In this document: piece by piece, positions 49,620 through 61,628 of the stretch
Numbering within the stretch: position 1 is the first letter of the stretch
Layout: each line of letters begins with the position of its first letter
DNA from: Numida meleagris
Lineage: Eukaryota; Chordata; Aves; Galliformes; Numididae
Length of the DNA: 64,000 nucleotides
Reading direction: 5' to 3'
Assembly (NCBI RefSeq): GCF_002078875.1
Contig: NC_034414.1
Span: forward strand, 35,238,826-35,302,825
Notes under the pieces: generated by a model
Seen by the model: only the letters and a program-made list of their open reading frames with translations
Told to the model about the DNA's origin: nothing
The model's database searches: none
Made by a program: the position numbers and the translations under genes

Positions 49620-52600
49620 AGAGGGAGGTGAGCGCCGTGCCCGCGGGCGGGGGAGCGGGGCTGGGCTGAGGGGGAGTGGGAGCGCGAGCGCGTCCTTCCC
49701 GCTGTTGCCGCCAGGGCGGGCGCGGGGCCCGGGCAGAGCGCGCGTGGGGAGGGGCGGTGGTCGCTCTCGGAAGGGGCTGTGAGGCCTCTCCGGCGGCGCT
49801 TCGCGGGGCTGTGCTCAGAGCAGCTCGGGGGCGCTTGGTTTGCCTCACAAGTAGGTGGTTCTAGAATAGGTTGGCTAAATGTATTCTGGCGGTGCCCAAT
49901 CTTAAATTTTATTGTAATGAAAGTCGTCTTCTCGGTGTTGTATTCGAGAGATTTGTGTAATGTTTTCCCTCTGTGATGGGAAGAACGAGGGCACACCTCT
50001 CGCCATCCAAAACCGGTTACTGCATGAAGGGTTCGCAAGCGACGGGCGCGCAGTTAGCAGCAGCGGGCTCAGTGTGCCACGGCAGCAGAGCCCAGGTTGG
50101 TGCCACAGCGTGGATGTGGTGAGACCTCCTTGGCTGCACAGCACTGCCCCGAAGTGCAGCGTTCACGATTTACCACCACGTCCTGTTGGAAGGGGTCTGT
50201 AGGCCACCTCTTCTCGAGTAACACAAGATTTGGTTTTGCTTCTCTAACAATACATGTATGCTGTACGACTGGGCAGGAACATGGACAGTGTCCTTAACAG
50301 GCTCGTTCTTGACGGCACCGGAATTGTATTAACTGCTGAAAAATAAATCCTGCTTGTTCCAGTGCTGGCGTTTCCTCTCTGCTGACCTCTCCTCAGGTGC
50401 ATGTTGCTGTTTCAGTTGTTTTACCAGTTCCTATCTGACTTTTCTCCGTTAAGTCATTTCCTACCATCATTTCCTCAGTCTTCCCTTTTCCACACTGATC
50501 AGCCCGTCTAAATCCAACTGTTCCACCTCAGCAGATTTTTTCACTGCCCACTGACAGTATCAAATCATTACCAAAAATTGCACCTTACCTCACAGTCAGC
50601 TTACCGCTTTGTTTTACTCCACCCCTTGAGACATTCCTCATTGCTGAATACCTTGGAGCTGTTGCAGTTTAGCTCTGTTACTATATTCAGAAAGCATTCT
50701 GACAACCACACTGCAAAGGAAAACTTTTTTACTGCTTCCTTCCTCCTTGGCTTCCCTAGATTAGTAAGGCTGCTTTTCTTAAAATTCCTGATCCTGAAGT
50801 TAAATATGGTGATTTATTTCAAAGCCACACCAACAACATTGTTTCATTTCTAGATGGATAATAATTTGAACAGTAAGATCCAGAATACAAAAATGATTAC
50901 TCTTATCATTTTTTACTAAAGCCTTGTCCACGGTCAGAACAAAAATAGAACACGAGTATCAATTGTATGAACCATCTTCATTCGCTACATGCTTTTTCAC
51001 AATAAATTCATAGCTAGGAAGTTGAGTAGACCAATGTATACCTCAAAAATGTTTGCCCACCTGCTGTCCCCTGCTTGCACTTCTATCACTTGGCCATTTT
51101 TAATATACTCATTAGTGCTTTAATTGCAGATTAATCTATTTTGTTCTACATTTAGTACAGATAAAACACAATTAAAACCTCTGTGTCCAGAAAATCAACT
51201 CATTTATAGAGTTAGACAATGCAGACAATTATTGGCTTGCAGTTCCAACTACTGTTTAATTATTGTCAAAACAAATATATAAAAATAAAGCCACGTGTTT
51301 CTTGTTTGCTAGATTTGATTTCTTAGAGAGAACTTTGATATAGCACAATAACTTCTAGATCTGTGGATGTTGACTAGAGTGGTTTTAACTTGACAGACAG
51401 AAATCTAATTTGAACAAGAACTCTCCTGCCTGACGTCTCAATCTGGGGTTGTACTTCTTTTTTATAATGTACGTGTCAGAGTATGCATGGATACTGGTGA
51501 AATCTTGGACAAAATAAATCAACGTTAAGTGCTTGTAGCTACTGGAGATGTAATTAAAATTGTTTAAAATGTGTCTTCTATTACTGCGTGTGAGATCTGC
51601 TGGGCTGGTCACACTGGAGATGTAAGACCTCCTTTTATCCACAAAACAGGTATTGCAGGCTTGGCCTCTCTAAGAGGTCTTAATGAGTATCTGAAAAGAC
51701 GAGTTACAAGGGTGTAACTCACCAACAGGGACAGCCTGCACTATGGTGCCTCAAGTGGTTACGCTGCCTACAGAGCTGACATATCCTTGTCCTGGAAGCA
51801 CTTCCTTCACAGCTTTCATTTTGGTGTTTTGAAGCAAACTGGGTGGATTTGAGTTTTAGAGTACAAGGCTGGAGTTCCCTATACAAACAGATGAGGAGAA
51901 TGAGCCTGCTTAGGGGCAGAAAAATCCTGAAGCGTCTCTCTTTGTGAGCCAGGGTTGTTAGTCTTCTGCTTGTCTGTTGGTGTAGAATGAGTTAAAGTTA
52001 TGGTGTAGGTCATTGACAACTACATACTGCATCAGTCTGCCGCAGTGAGTCACACACACCAATCATGATTCCAGTTTTCTCTCACAGATATTTATCTGCA
52101 AGAGACACTTTAATGAGGGTGAGATCTAATACAGCGTAACAATGCATGTATATCACAGGAGTTACACTGTGTGGTTTATGTGTAAGCCAAATTAGCCATA
52201 CAGAAGAAACCTCTTGTGGAAGAAATAGCCACTCAGTGGCTCACACTTTGCTACTTTGGCAGGAAAGACCATGATTTCAAGATGTTTTATGTCTTCTCTG
52301 TATGGTATTTTTCAGGGTTTGGGTTTTTTCAGTCTTCATGACGTCACAGCGCATCACAGGTACTTTGTAGATGCAGAAGCAGATACTGTAGGCTATTCTG
52401 GACACGATTTCAAATGCATGGCTGACTGTGACAGGGAGAGCTGGGCTTGACAGGCCATCAGGATCTGAGTAGTCCCCTCCAGTCTTCTGTTCCTAAGCCC
52501 ATTTGTAATGCAGATAGTTGTCCACTGACCTGGAATGAGGCTGCCTATTCATTTCTGACAAACAGCCTCCAGATAGCAACATCTTTTCATTACTAAAATG

Positions 52601-53164
52601 AGCAAAATAATGGCAGCTGTATGAAAGGCTCACATCTTGTCACCGATTCTCTTGAAGCATTCGATTTTGTATGCAGTAAGGCATAGTAATTCATGCTGGA
52701 TTTGAGCATATACGCACACACACGCAGCCACGCATCGGTGGGAATGCACGGAAAAGTACATACGAGTTGTACTGGAAGAAACAGGACTGCCTTTGTAAGT
52801 AGAGTACTTGTTGAACATAAGAAGTAGTTCCTGAAATACATAGAACTTGATGGAGCAATGGGGGATTCTCCACCCACTGACATGCAGAGGTGTGCTTTTT
52901 GTTTATTATACTTCACAGATCTCATTACATGTTAAATATGCAAGACATTTAACATGTTTTCTGTATCTGAAAGCTAGGAAATAAGCAGTCTGATAAAGAT
53001 AAAACCACTAATTTTTTTTTTCCTACATTATTCAAATATATGGTGTTGTTTTTTACTACAGAGGTGATTTTCTTTCACAACTATTCTTAAAGGAAATAAA
53101 ACTAACTTAAGATATTTTCAACACTGGAGTTATTCTCAAAGCCAGATTATACAGCTATACTTGC

Positions 53165-53262
53165 ATGCGTTCTGTTATATGTATATATAACATATATATA
53201 TAATACATATACATAATATATATACATATATATAGTATATATATATATAAAACAGAACGCAT
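53165..53262. repeat. AT-rich long palindrome
   Basis: ATGCGTTCTGTT at 53165-53176 is exactly complementary to AACAGAACGCAT at 53251-53262. Between them the (TA)n-rich interior is also nearly self-complementary, so the whole of about 98 bp could form a cruciform. A further (TA)n run follows to 53282. It lies in the region upstream of AP4S1 coding exon 2. Confidence 0.85.
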
Positions 53263-54577
53263 ATAATATATATATATATAATTTCCACATGTAAATCAGA
53301 TAGAAAATTTATTCCAGTATTTCTTCAGAAGATTGTGTGCTTTTAATGCCATTTGTGGGAGAAAAAAAAATGATGGAAGCTGTGCTTGAGGCTGGCAGCA
53401 AAATACTTAGAGAAATGACAGGTGATACTGCACGCCTCTCCTCTGCAGATGTTAATCACCTACTCTAATACTGTGAACGATGGCTGTCTCATAAATGACA
53501 GGTGACACTTTTGAGTACTACTGTGGTTCTGCCTCTGTTACAGCATAATTCATATTTCTATAACGGTTCTGGGTAAGAGCATTTGTAAGGATTGTTTAAA
53601 AAATAATTTGAGCCTAAAGTATTTTTGCAGGTAAAACAGTACAGGCCTTATGAAAGAATATACAGATACATTAGTTATAGCACCAGAAAGGGATTAACCA
53701 TGTAGGAAGATTAGATTAACAAAGGAATAATTAGGATTAGGGGCAATCCTGCAATGGGATCCACGTATATCAATTCTTAAGTTTTTTTCTGTTATATATT
53801 CCTTTGTGGTAACTCAGAATACACCAGCTCTCTCCAAGGACACGAGTGATTTATCTCACTGGCATACCTTTCTTTTTTTATTCCTCTGAGTATTAAGGCA
53901 TCTCTTCTTACTGCCCCTCTGTAAATTAAGGCAGCAATACCAAGTAGGAAAAAACAAGGCCATACACGAAATGCAGAAAAGCTTATACAGGAGTTGTGTT
54001 CTCATTTCATCATAAACGTCAGCCTGAGATGCCACCTGACAGCGAAGATTCCTTAATACACTTCCATCTGGGCCTTTTTTGTCTCAACTGCCTCATTTGT
54101 TCTTTCTCAGAGAGCCGTTTCCACTCACTGAAGAGTGCAAAGCCTAGACAAGCAGCATGCACTGCAGCAGCACTTACTGACATTCCTGACTCATCCGTCT
54201 GAGGGAATCAACAAGAGAGCACTTCTTGACATAAAGAGACTTCACTCTGCCTAGGAAGTGAGAAAACAGACTGCCAGGATTGCAAGCAGACTCTATTGTC
54301 ATCTGTATTGATTCGGGACTCCTGCTCCCTGTAGATGTCCTACAGGAGAGCAGATCAAAAAGGAATTTTCAGAATAACAGGGATAAAAGCTTTCTTGCAG
54401 ACGTACGGTAGTGCAAAGGAAGAGCTCTCCCTCATAGCCGATGCATCCTCTGGTATTTTCTTTTACCTGCTCTTCCATTTCAAATACATTACCTGTTTAA
54501 AGAGTTGTGTGTAGGGGACGGTAAAGGGAGGAGGAGGATTTAAGTTATCATCTCTGATTCTAAGTTACAATTAAAGC

Positions 54578-54600
54578 TTTTTTTTTTTTTTTTTTTTTTT
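54578..54600. repeat. (T)23 homopolymer
   Basis: Run of 23 T followed by CCC in the region between the CpG island and AP4S1 exon 2. Confidence 0.9.
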
Positions 54601-56241
54601 CCCTAAGGGTAGTATGTCTGATAGAAAAGAATCCAGTCAAAGAATTCTATTTTTTGGTGAAGGTTTCTTTAAAACAATATTGCTCTTCCCAGGCTACTTT
54701 TCTGAAGTAGGTCTGTATGAAGCTGCGTATCTGTGGCAGGATTTTTCCTTTTATCGTTGACTAACTTTTGTGGATTTGGTGTGTGATTTTTTTCTCAACA
54801 TATGTAGTTTTAAAACATTTCAAATCAAATGGTAGTTTCTCAAGGATAAAAAATGCCTGTACAACATCTTCTAATCACTTGTGCTAAGAGTGATACATAT
54901 TTAAGTTTTATTCGTTTATTTATTTAGGTCTTACAGTTACAATTCTAGTGTTTCCTACGGTTTCATTTTCCTTCCTGCCAATGCTTTTCAGACTATAGAT
55001 AACTCTTCACTTCGTTAAGAAACAAATTCTCATTATCAGGTCGAATTAGCACAGATGCGTTTAATATAGAAGTCTAAACAACTTTGTTTAGGGAGTAAAC
55101 CACAGTATGCTGTGGAAAACGTGATCGTTTTCTTCAAATAGCAGTGATGTTAACAGAGATGGCTCTTCCTTCAGAAAATAACTAGGTGGCCAGTATTAAT
55201 CAGAAGTAAGCAGTAATTGATGTCAGCATAATATATTGGGACTTTTTATATCTCTATCATATAAGATTTAGATTTTTCTATTTTTTCCCTTTTCTCTAAG
55301 ATACACGGTTTTTACACACAGAGCAACATTGTATTCTTCTGTGTTCTCAGGAGTTCTGAGATCTTAGGAGAGGGTATTTGCATTATAACTTCTAAAGCAC
55401 CAGGCAAGAAGCAAGTTTTTAACACTGGAATGAAGAAATAACTTTTGCAGTAGCTGCTGTTTTGTCAATGTATATACTTCAAGAACACAAGGGCCAATAA
55501 GTCTGTGATCCAAGTAGAGTCAGATGGAAAACGTTACAGTGACTGTTTTCTGGCATTGAAGAAAATAACCAAAAACTTCTTCATTAAAAAAAAAAAGTTA
55601 TGCAGCTTGCCTTTTTATGCATGCTTTCAATAACATGAAAAAAATGTTTATTTTGGTATGGTAAGCATGTTCTGTGCTCTTTTTGATAGTCTTTTTCATT
55701 GTACTTTGTATTTGGTGTATTTATACTCCATGTCTGTACTTCAATGGCATTGTATGCATTAATACTTACTTAGATTGAGATTAAGCTATATTAAGCTATT
55801 TTGAGCAATTAACAACAGTTCTCCTTAGAAATTTCTCCTAAGCCCCATGCTTAGTTTTTGTCAAGTGCAGAACCTACCTTTCCTTTCAGTGTGGGAAATG
55901 GATTTCAGCAGCTCCTGGCTGAGATCAAGATGCATGTTGATACTGCTGATATTTAGGTCTGCGGGCTTTCATTCTGCGTTAGAGGAGTGGCCATGTGTTG
56001 TGGCCTACACATGTCTATTTGTCACCTCTCTCTTCATTCTGATGTCAGGATGGTTTCTGATTGTTTGTATGGAAAAAAACCCAAGAGTTTTACTCACAGG
56101 ATGCATGCAGATTTTTTTTTCCCCCTAGATTCTATGCTTTGGTAATAAACTTAATTACGTGCCAGTGTGGGCTGGACACTTTTGGGAAGTCTTTTATAAC
56201 TCCTATCCATACTAACTTTTTTTTCTTCTCTTTCCTCACAG

Positions 56242-56443
56242 AAATACTGTTATAAATTCCTGCATCAATAATTCAAACTGACTGCTGAGATACACAAAAG
56301 AAGAAATGATAAAATTTTTTCTTATGGTGAACAAACAAGGTCAAACTAGGCTCTCCAGGTATTATGAGCATATAGAAATTCATAAACGGACAATGTTGGA
56401 AGCTGAAGTAATCAAAAACTGTCTCTCTCGTTCAAAGGATCAA
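56242..56443 (+). CDS. AP4S1: AP4S1 exon 2: 5'UTR end and first coding exon
   Basis: Acceptor TTTCCTCACAG ends at 56241. A 64-nt UTR stretch with no upstream ATG precedes the start codon at 56306 (purine at -3). The coding part is 138 nt (46 codons): [34 protein letters not shown], then [11 protein letters not shown]. Donor GTAAGT at 56444. The AG used for the UTR boundary is inferred from the pyrimidine tract. Confidence 0.93.
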
Positions 56444-59400
56444 GTAAGTTTTCGTAAATCTTTCCCTAGTTATTTTATTCTATTGCACATAAGTAATTCT
56501 AGAAATATATCAGTTTTCTTTGCAGGTCATTATTTCCTTTGTACCCATGAAGAACAAGAATGTTTCTAGATAGCGTTCATTTAGATGAACTGTTATTCTG
56601 TATTGGATAAATATGTTTCCCTGAGGCTTACAATGATTTTGGAGTTTTCTCTATTACTGTCATAAAATAGACTTCCTCTTTGCTTGAAAGAGTTCAGTAG
56701 TCCAGGAATAATTTATTTTTTCCTGTTATTGCTTCTCTAGTAGTGATCTACAGATAGACCTTAGTCTTCTTTGCCGAGAAGAGTGGAGATATAGCACAGA
56801 CAGCTCTAATTTAAAAAAAAAACTTGTTAGAGAAGACTCCAAATTATGTACTACCTAAAACATAGGGTTGTTTTTTTAAAACACATTTTTCAGCCATCTT
56901 TGGCCAGAAATGCATTTTTAAGTTTTCACACATTGTCCATGAAAGTCAGAAAGCTCGGCTTTTGGAATTTGTTAGATTGCACTTGAGATTTTCATGGCTC
57001 ACATAATTGAGCTGTTGATTCTTTAAGAAAAGTACCAAACTTAACAAAAAATTCAAGATCACTGACTTCCATTTGGTGAGAAATGTCTGACTTTGAATGC
57101 GAGTGCATTTTTTTTTTTAATTTGTGTTCTGAATTCAGCTTATTTTTCATTCACTGCGTGTGGTCTGGAACAGTGGTCTTTACACATTTAATAGAAAAAA
57201 CATCATAAAAAATACCAGTTGGCATAAACTGCAGATTCACAGAATTAACAGACTAAAGAAATTAACCTCTTCCATGCTGCTTGTAAGAGCACGTCTGAAT
57301 AGAAACTTCACCAGAATAACCAACGGCATGCTGCCATCCTAAGGACCCAGCAAAAGTTTTACTTAGGAAGAGGTGATTTGTACAGCTGTGTGTAACAGCA
57401 CCATCTACTGGCTCCCATCTTACGGTGAACTACAAGTGGATTTTTCCCTTGTGTTTGAATATCTAATACAGTTAATAATTATAAGAATATTCACCATTCT
57501 TAAATATGAAAATGATCTTCAGTTTGCCTCTTTTGTAAGTGCTTCTCATTGAAAATTTAGAGGAAATATTGACTGCCCTTGAATTATAACGCTGAGCAAA
57601 TTGTGTCAGTTCTGAATGTTCCAGTTTATTCATATATGAAGTGGTACTATGTTTTCTGTCAATAGCTGAAAGGTTTAATGTAGAAGTTACCCTCCCAAAC
57701 TTCTTTCAAATCAAAAATACCTGTTGGATATTGGGAAATCCATTGGTTTTTATGCGCCTTATATAAAGGAAAGATTAATAATGTCTCAAACTTAACTGGC
57801 AACTAATATGTTTGACGAGTTCTGCTTTTGCCTAGTGCTCTTTCATTGAGTATAAGGACTTTAAGTTGGTATACCGACAGTATGCAGCCCTTTTCATAGT
57901 CGTTGGAATCAATGAGACAGAGGTAAGAAATTATATGCAGTCTTGAAATGTAAGCTTGTAGTAATCATAGGCAAGAACTCAAGTCCTTTTCCAGTACGGA
58001 ATTTGCCATATATATTAGAGAGCTTCAATTAGACATGGCAAAAAAATACGTATTTCTTGTAAATAAAATAAAAGGCTCCAAGAAGACCTTATAGCGGCCT
58101 TCCAGTACCTGAAGGGGGCCTACAGGAAAGCTGGGGAGGGACTGTTCATAAGGGCATGTAGTGACAGGACGAGGGGAAATGGCTTTAAACTGGAAGAGGG
58201 TAGATTTAGACTAGGTATCAGGAAGAAAATCTTTACTGTGAGGGTGGTGAGACACTGGAGAGAGGCTGCGGATGCCCCCTCCCTGGAAGCACCGAAGGCC
58301 AGGCTGGATGGGGCTTTGAGCAACCTGGTCTAGAGGGAGGTGTCTCTGCCTATGGCAGGGGGGTTGGAACTAGATAATCTTAAAGGTCCCTTCCATCACA
58401 ACAAACCATTCTATGATTCTATAAACATAAAATTGTGGGGTGAGGTTTCTCAGAAAATATCAGCATTACAGTCAGTGTAGTTGCCTCCTCTGTAGTGAAT
58501 TCTCAACTGCTCCCTGTTTTCAACTTCCTTGGACAAATGAAAAAAATCCATACTATTACCTAGAAAGATGCTATTTTAATTTTTAACAAAAGGAAAAAAA
58601 AAAGGTATCTGACTGAAAATTACTAAGTACTGTTACTTAAAAAACCTTGAAGGCTGAGCCTGAGCTGAAGTGTTTGCATTGATTTACAGTTCTCAGAAAT
58701 TAATTTTAAGCTTACTTCTGGAGACCTTAATGGGGTGGTGTGGAAAGTCGTGGAAAGTAGCTGCTGACAACCCCCGTGGCTTGAAGTCAGGGTTATAAGT
58801 CATGCAATTCAGGGCAAATTCTTTCAATTCCCCTGCTCCTGATAGGTCAGCTGAGCAACCACACCTCTTCTTGCTGCAACAGCCTGAGTTTGTGCAATTT
58901 ATTATAGTACTTACTATAAATTTCTAGTTGCTTTCCCCACATCATATACTGAAATAACAGAAAGAATGCTATCATAGTTTCTATCTCTTCATTTTATATA
59001 CTTTTGTTTTTAATTTACTTTCAGAATGAGATGGCAGTATATGAACTAATTCATAATTTTGTGGAGGTTCTGGACAAATACTTCAGCAGAGTGGTGAGTG
59101 AGACTTTGAATCTACTATGATATATTTCTTTTTCAAAGCTCTAGTGAACGTCATTTCAGGGAAAAAAAATCAAGGGATTTTTTTTAATATTCATATACCA
59201 CTTTGAAAACAGCAGCATGATATTGCCACTGTTTAAAAAAAAAGAAGAAAAATAGCATTAAGAGTATTAGTTGATTTTTCAGAGAAGTAAAAGCATGCAT
59301 GGTTTATAAATCATCAGACAAGGAATACCAGAAATGGTTCTGGTAGAAAAGCATGTTCTTAGATGCTTATACTCAGGGATTTCTTTAAGTCATTGCTCTC

Positions 59401-61628
59401 AAAATAGCCGCTTGCATTTTGTGATTTAAAAGATTATTCTTTACTTTTTTTTTTTTTTAAAGCAGTTCTTAGTACAATGTTCCTTAAATACTAAATTCAT
59501 GATGAAGACAGTGTAAGCATTAAGCAGGGAGCTGATATTACTGTCACTGAACAAGATTAGAAGGATAGAGCAAATGAAATCTCAAGAGCCAGAATGCTCT
59601 TGCGCACCCCATACTGTCACCATTTAACGGTGGATATCTGATACAATCACTCTTGAAAAGATGTTCGTTTTTTTTTGAAGATTCAAAGACAGAGATAGCT
59701 CCAGTTTAAATGATTAAATGACATTTCTCTCTTTTTGTGTTTTGTTTTCACAATGCTGGAAAAGGCAGCATAATAATGCTGGTTAGAATGTGTGCTATTA
59801 ATTACAGTTCCAGTGCTATTTAATACAGAATTTGTAATGCTCTCTTTTTAAACAAATTTGGCTTGAGTAATGCTTACGCACAATTTCAGTTTGGCTATAT
59901 TAAAGGGTGTTGGATACAATTTCCTCCATAGTCCATCAGTCTGAGAGTATTACATTGGTAATTATATACACGTTTATGGTGCTATGAATGTTTATGTACT
60001 AGCTCCAAAGCAGACACGGCAGAGCTTCCTGTATGAGTTCAAGGACACGACTGAAAAAGTCTTCTAAACTCTTCACCATTTAAAGAAATTCGGTGCCATT
60101 CCATCGTTCTATTTTCAATTGCATATAACCTAATAAATAGTAGAACACTGAAGAAGGCGGCTATAATTCTAGTTGGGGTTTCTGTCAGTAACCACAGGGC
60201 AAAAAATATTTTAAGTTTGTACTATTATGGATTAATGTTTAGTATTTGAACAATTTTAGAACACCAAATTATGATGACAACAATGGAAAAAAACTCTGGG
60301 AAAGGAAAGAACATCTGACTTCTAGAATGACACTTTATCATCTATGTTTTTTTTGTTTGTGAGCTTTAAACATTTTCACACTCTGCTTTTGTCTGATGGA
60401 GTTTACAGAGCTTGAATTAAAATATAAGAATATTAACAGAATTAGCAGGAAAGCTATCAAAGCTGCGAGTGATATGATAGGTAATTCTGAAACACCTTCA
60501 TTTTCCTAATAGCTGCTCAGGAAGAATCATGCATACTGTTTAGAATACACACTCCAATGTTTTCAACTGCTTTTTAGTACTAAGGAAGTTCAAACTGATC
60601 AGACTTCTTAAAATACCGTTTTGAGATGAATAAAAATCTCTAACTGAAGGAGGGCAAGGTCACTCAGTGGAGACCTGCAGACCAGTCTGATTTAGAGCAT
60701 CTTTGGACCACAGAAGAAGTTGTACTTCTATCAGTAAAAACTCTAAAATTCCAGGGCTAGTCTGTGAATGGTGGAATCCATGTCAACAACTGCAGTAAAT
60801 TCCCTTAGTAGCAGATAAAGATGTTCTGTGGGGACAGACAGAGACTGGGGAAGGTCAACCCTAAGCATGCAGGATCTGAGGCTGTGACTAATTGTTTCTA
60901 TATTTAAACATTTAACTGAGGCACCCAAGTTAGATGTTTGGTCATCCTATGCTCCCATTACAGAGAGCGGAGACAAACAAGTATCTCTAGAAAGTGAGTC
61001 ATGTCTCAAGTTTGCTGAGGCCACTGCTAAGATACCCATCTCATCTACTGACTACAGAGACCACAAGGGCTGCTAGCTCAAACACTTCACTTAAATGAAA
61101 TTGGCTGGGCTGAAGCAAAAGCTGTAAGTGGTAGGGGTCCAGCGCACAGAGTTGCTGTCTCTGTCCTAATACAGCCTGTCACAGCTACCACCACTATGGG
61201 TATACACTCCTGTTTTTATATAAATTATAAACTTTGCATTAACATCTTGTTTTTGCAGAGGAAGAGGGAATATAGGGCTGAAGATTCCATGAGCAGAAGT
61301 GTTATTTTTCTGCCTGTTCTCTGGGACAGCACTGCATGTATTCTAATTATTAATTGTGAGTGACTTCTATGTGTTTTTTTTTTAGTAAAATTTTCAGAAA
61401 TTTAGCTTTTGTTAGAGGCAAGTAACACATCAAATGCAAAGGAGCAGTGCAGTAAAGAACGTAGAACTGTACAGTGCAGAGAAGAATATTAATCAGCCTA
61501 CATTTTTTTAATCTCTATTCTGAAGATTTTCGGTATCATCTGGAGGGATACGTAATGTTTAATGACTACAAGATGAAAATCAAACCATAATTAATGTTTA
61601 TCTCTTTTTCTTTCAGAGTGAATTAGAT
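56306..61628 (+). CDS. AP4S1: AP-4 complex sigma-1 subunit, first four coding exons; last exon outside window
   Basis: AP4S1 is the small (sigma) subunit of the AP-4 heterotetramer, a clathrin-independent trans-Golgi coat that sorts cargo such as ATG9A. The CDS joins 56306-56443, 57836-57922, 59025-59093 and 61617-61628, giving 306 nt or exactly 102 codons with all junctions in phase 0. The translation starts [17 protein letters not shown] and continues through [18 protein letters not shown] and [17 protein letters not shown] to SELD. This is a typical sigma longin-like fold and nearly identical to human. The remaining roughly 42 codons (human IMFNLDK onward) are not present up to 64000. It lies head to head with STRN3, as in mammals. 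In human, loss of this gene causes a hereditary spastic paraplegia (SPG52). Confidence 0.95.
56444..57835 (+). other. AP4S1: AP4S1 intron after exon 2
   Basis: 1392-nt U2-type intron (GTAAGT...TAG); nothing recognised inside. Confidence 0.85.
57836..57922 (+). CDS. AP4S1: AP4S1 exon 3
   Basis: 87-nt exon (29 codons) reading [18 protein letters not shown] then [11 protein letters not shown]. It contains the YRxYA-LFF-like core typical of AP sigma subunits. Acceptor TTGCCTAG, donor GTAAGA. Phase 0 at both ends. Confidence 0.95.
57923..59024 (+). other. AP4S1: AP4S1 intron after exon 3
   Basis: 1102-nt intron, one third of which is the CR1 fragment at 58071-58425. Confidence 0.85.
58071..58425 (+). 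mobile_element. CR1 LINE 3' fragment
   Basis: Begins in the ORF2 GGCTCCAAGAAGACCTTA block and runs to the canonical CR1 end CATTCTATGATTCTATAA at about 58425. Lies in the AP4S1 intron after exon 3, sense to that gene. Confidence 0.9.
59025..59093 (+). CDS. AP4S1: AP4S1 exon 4
   Basis: 69-nt exon (23 codons) reading [18 protein letters not shown] then YFSRV. The IHxFVEVLDxYF motif is characteristic of sigma adaptins. Acceptor ACTTTCAG, donor GTGAGT. Phase 0 at both ends. Confidence 0.95.
59094..61616 (+). other. AP4S1: AP4S1 intron before the microexon
   Basis: 2523-nt intron with GTGAGT donor and a strong pyrimidine tract before the AG at 61616. A possible old interspersed repeat at about 60900-61110 could not be named. 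Confidence 0.8.
61617..61628 (+). CDS. AP4S1: AP4S1 microexon (12 nt, SELD) before a U12-like donor
   Basis: Just four codons (Ser-Glu-Leu-Asp) between a strong U2-type acceptor (TCTTTTTCTTTCAG) and GTATCCTTTTT. They exactly supply the SELD residues that follow SRV in human AP4S1, with phase kept. The donor is poor for the major spliceosome (+4 to +6 are TCC) but matches the U12-type GTATCCTTT consensus. The frame also stays open past the donor to TGA at 61872-61874. Confidence 0.88.

Larger units (their letters stand above)
48290..49870. promoter_or_regulatory. CpG island / putative bidirectional STRN3-AP4S1 promoter
   Basis: Base composition changes abruptly from AT-rich intron to CpG-dense DNA at about 48290 and back at about 49870. 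The island spans the start of STRN3 intron 1, exon 1 and its 5'UTR, and the presumed AP4S1 start. Many GC boxes (GGGGCGGG) occur at 49360-49390, with no TATA box. The STRN3 start site probably lies between about 49300 and 49470. AP4S1 exon 1 is not defined by sequence alone; candidate donors are GTGAGC at 49628 and GTAGGT at 49850. The shared-promoter role is inferred from divergent orientation, the single island and mammalian synteny. Confidence 0.8.
49871..56241 (+). other. AP4S1: Presumed AP4S1 5' intron
   Basis: About 6.4 kb between the CpG island and AP4S1 exon 2, presumably the intron after a noncoding first exon. It holds the AT-rich palindrome (53165-53262) and (T)23. Open frames here are short and unrecognised. 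Confidence 0.65.

Noticed and set aside
49001..49669. 222-codon plus-strand open frame antisense to STRN3 exon 1
   Set aside because: Mirror of the GC-rich STRN3 exon 1 and its 5'UTR; low-complexity Arg/Gly/Pro translation with no recognisable content.
52423..52500. Possible degenerate CR1 3' end (AGTCCCCTCCAGTCTTCTG)
   Set aside because: Only a short similarity to the CR1 terminal GGTCCCTTCCAG block, with no matching flanks.
60880..61110. Possible ancient interspersed repeat (ACTGAGGCACCCAAGTTAGA and following)
   Set aside because: The wording feels like an old amniote repeat but I cannot name a family or define ends; a RepeatMasker run would decide.
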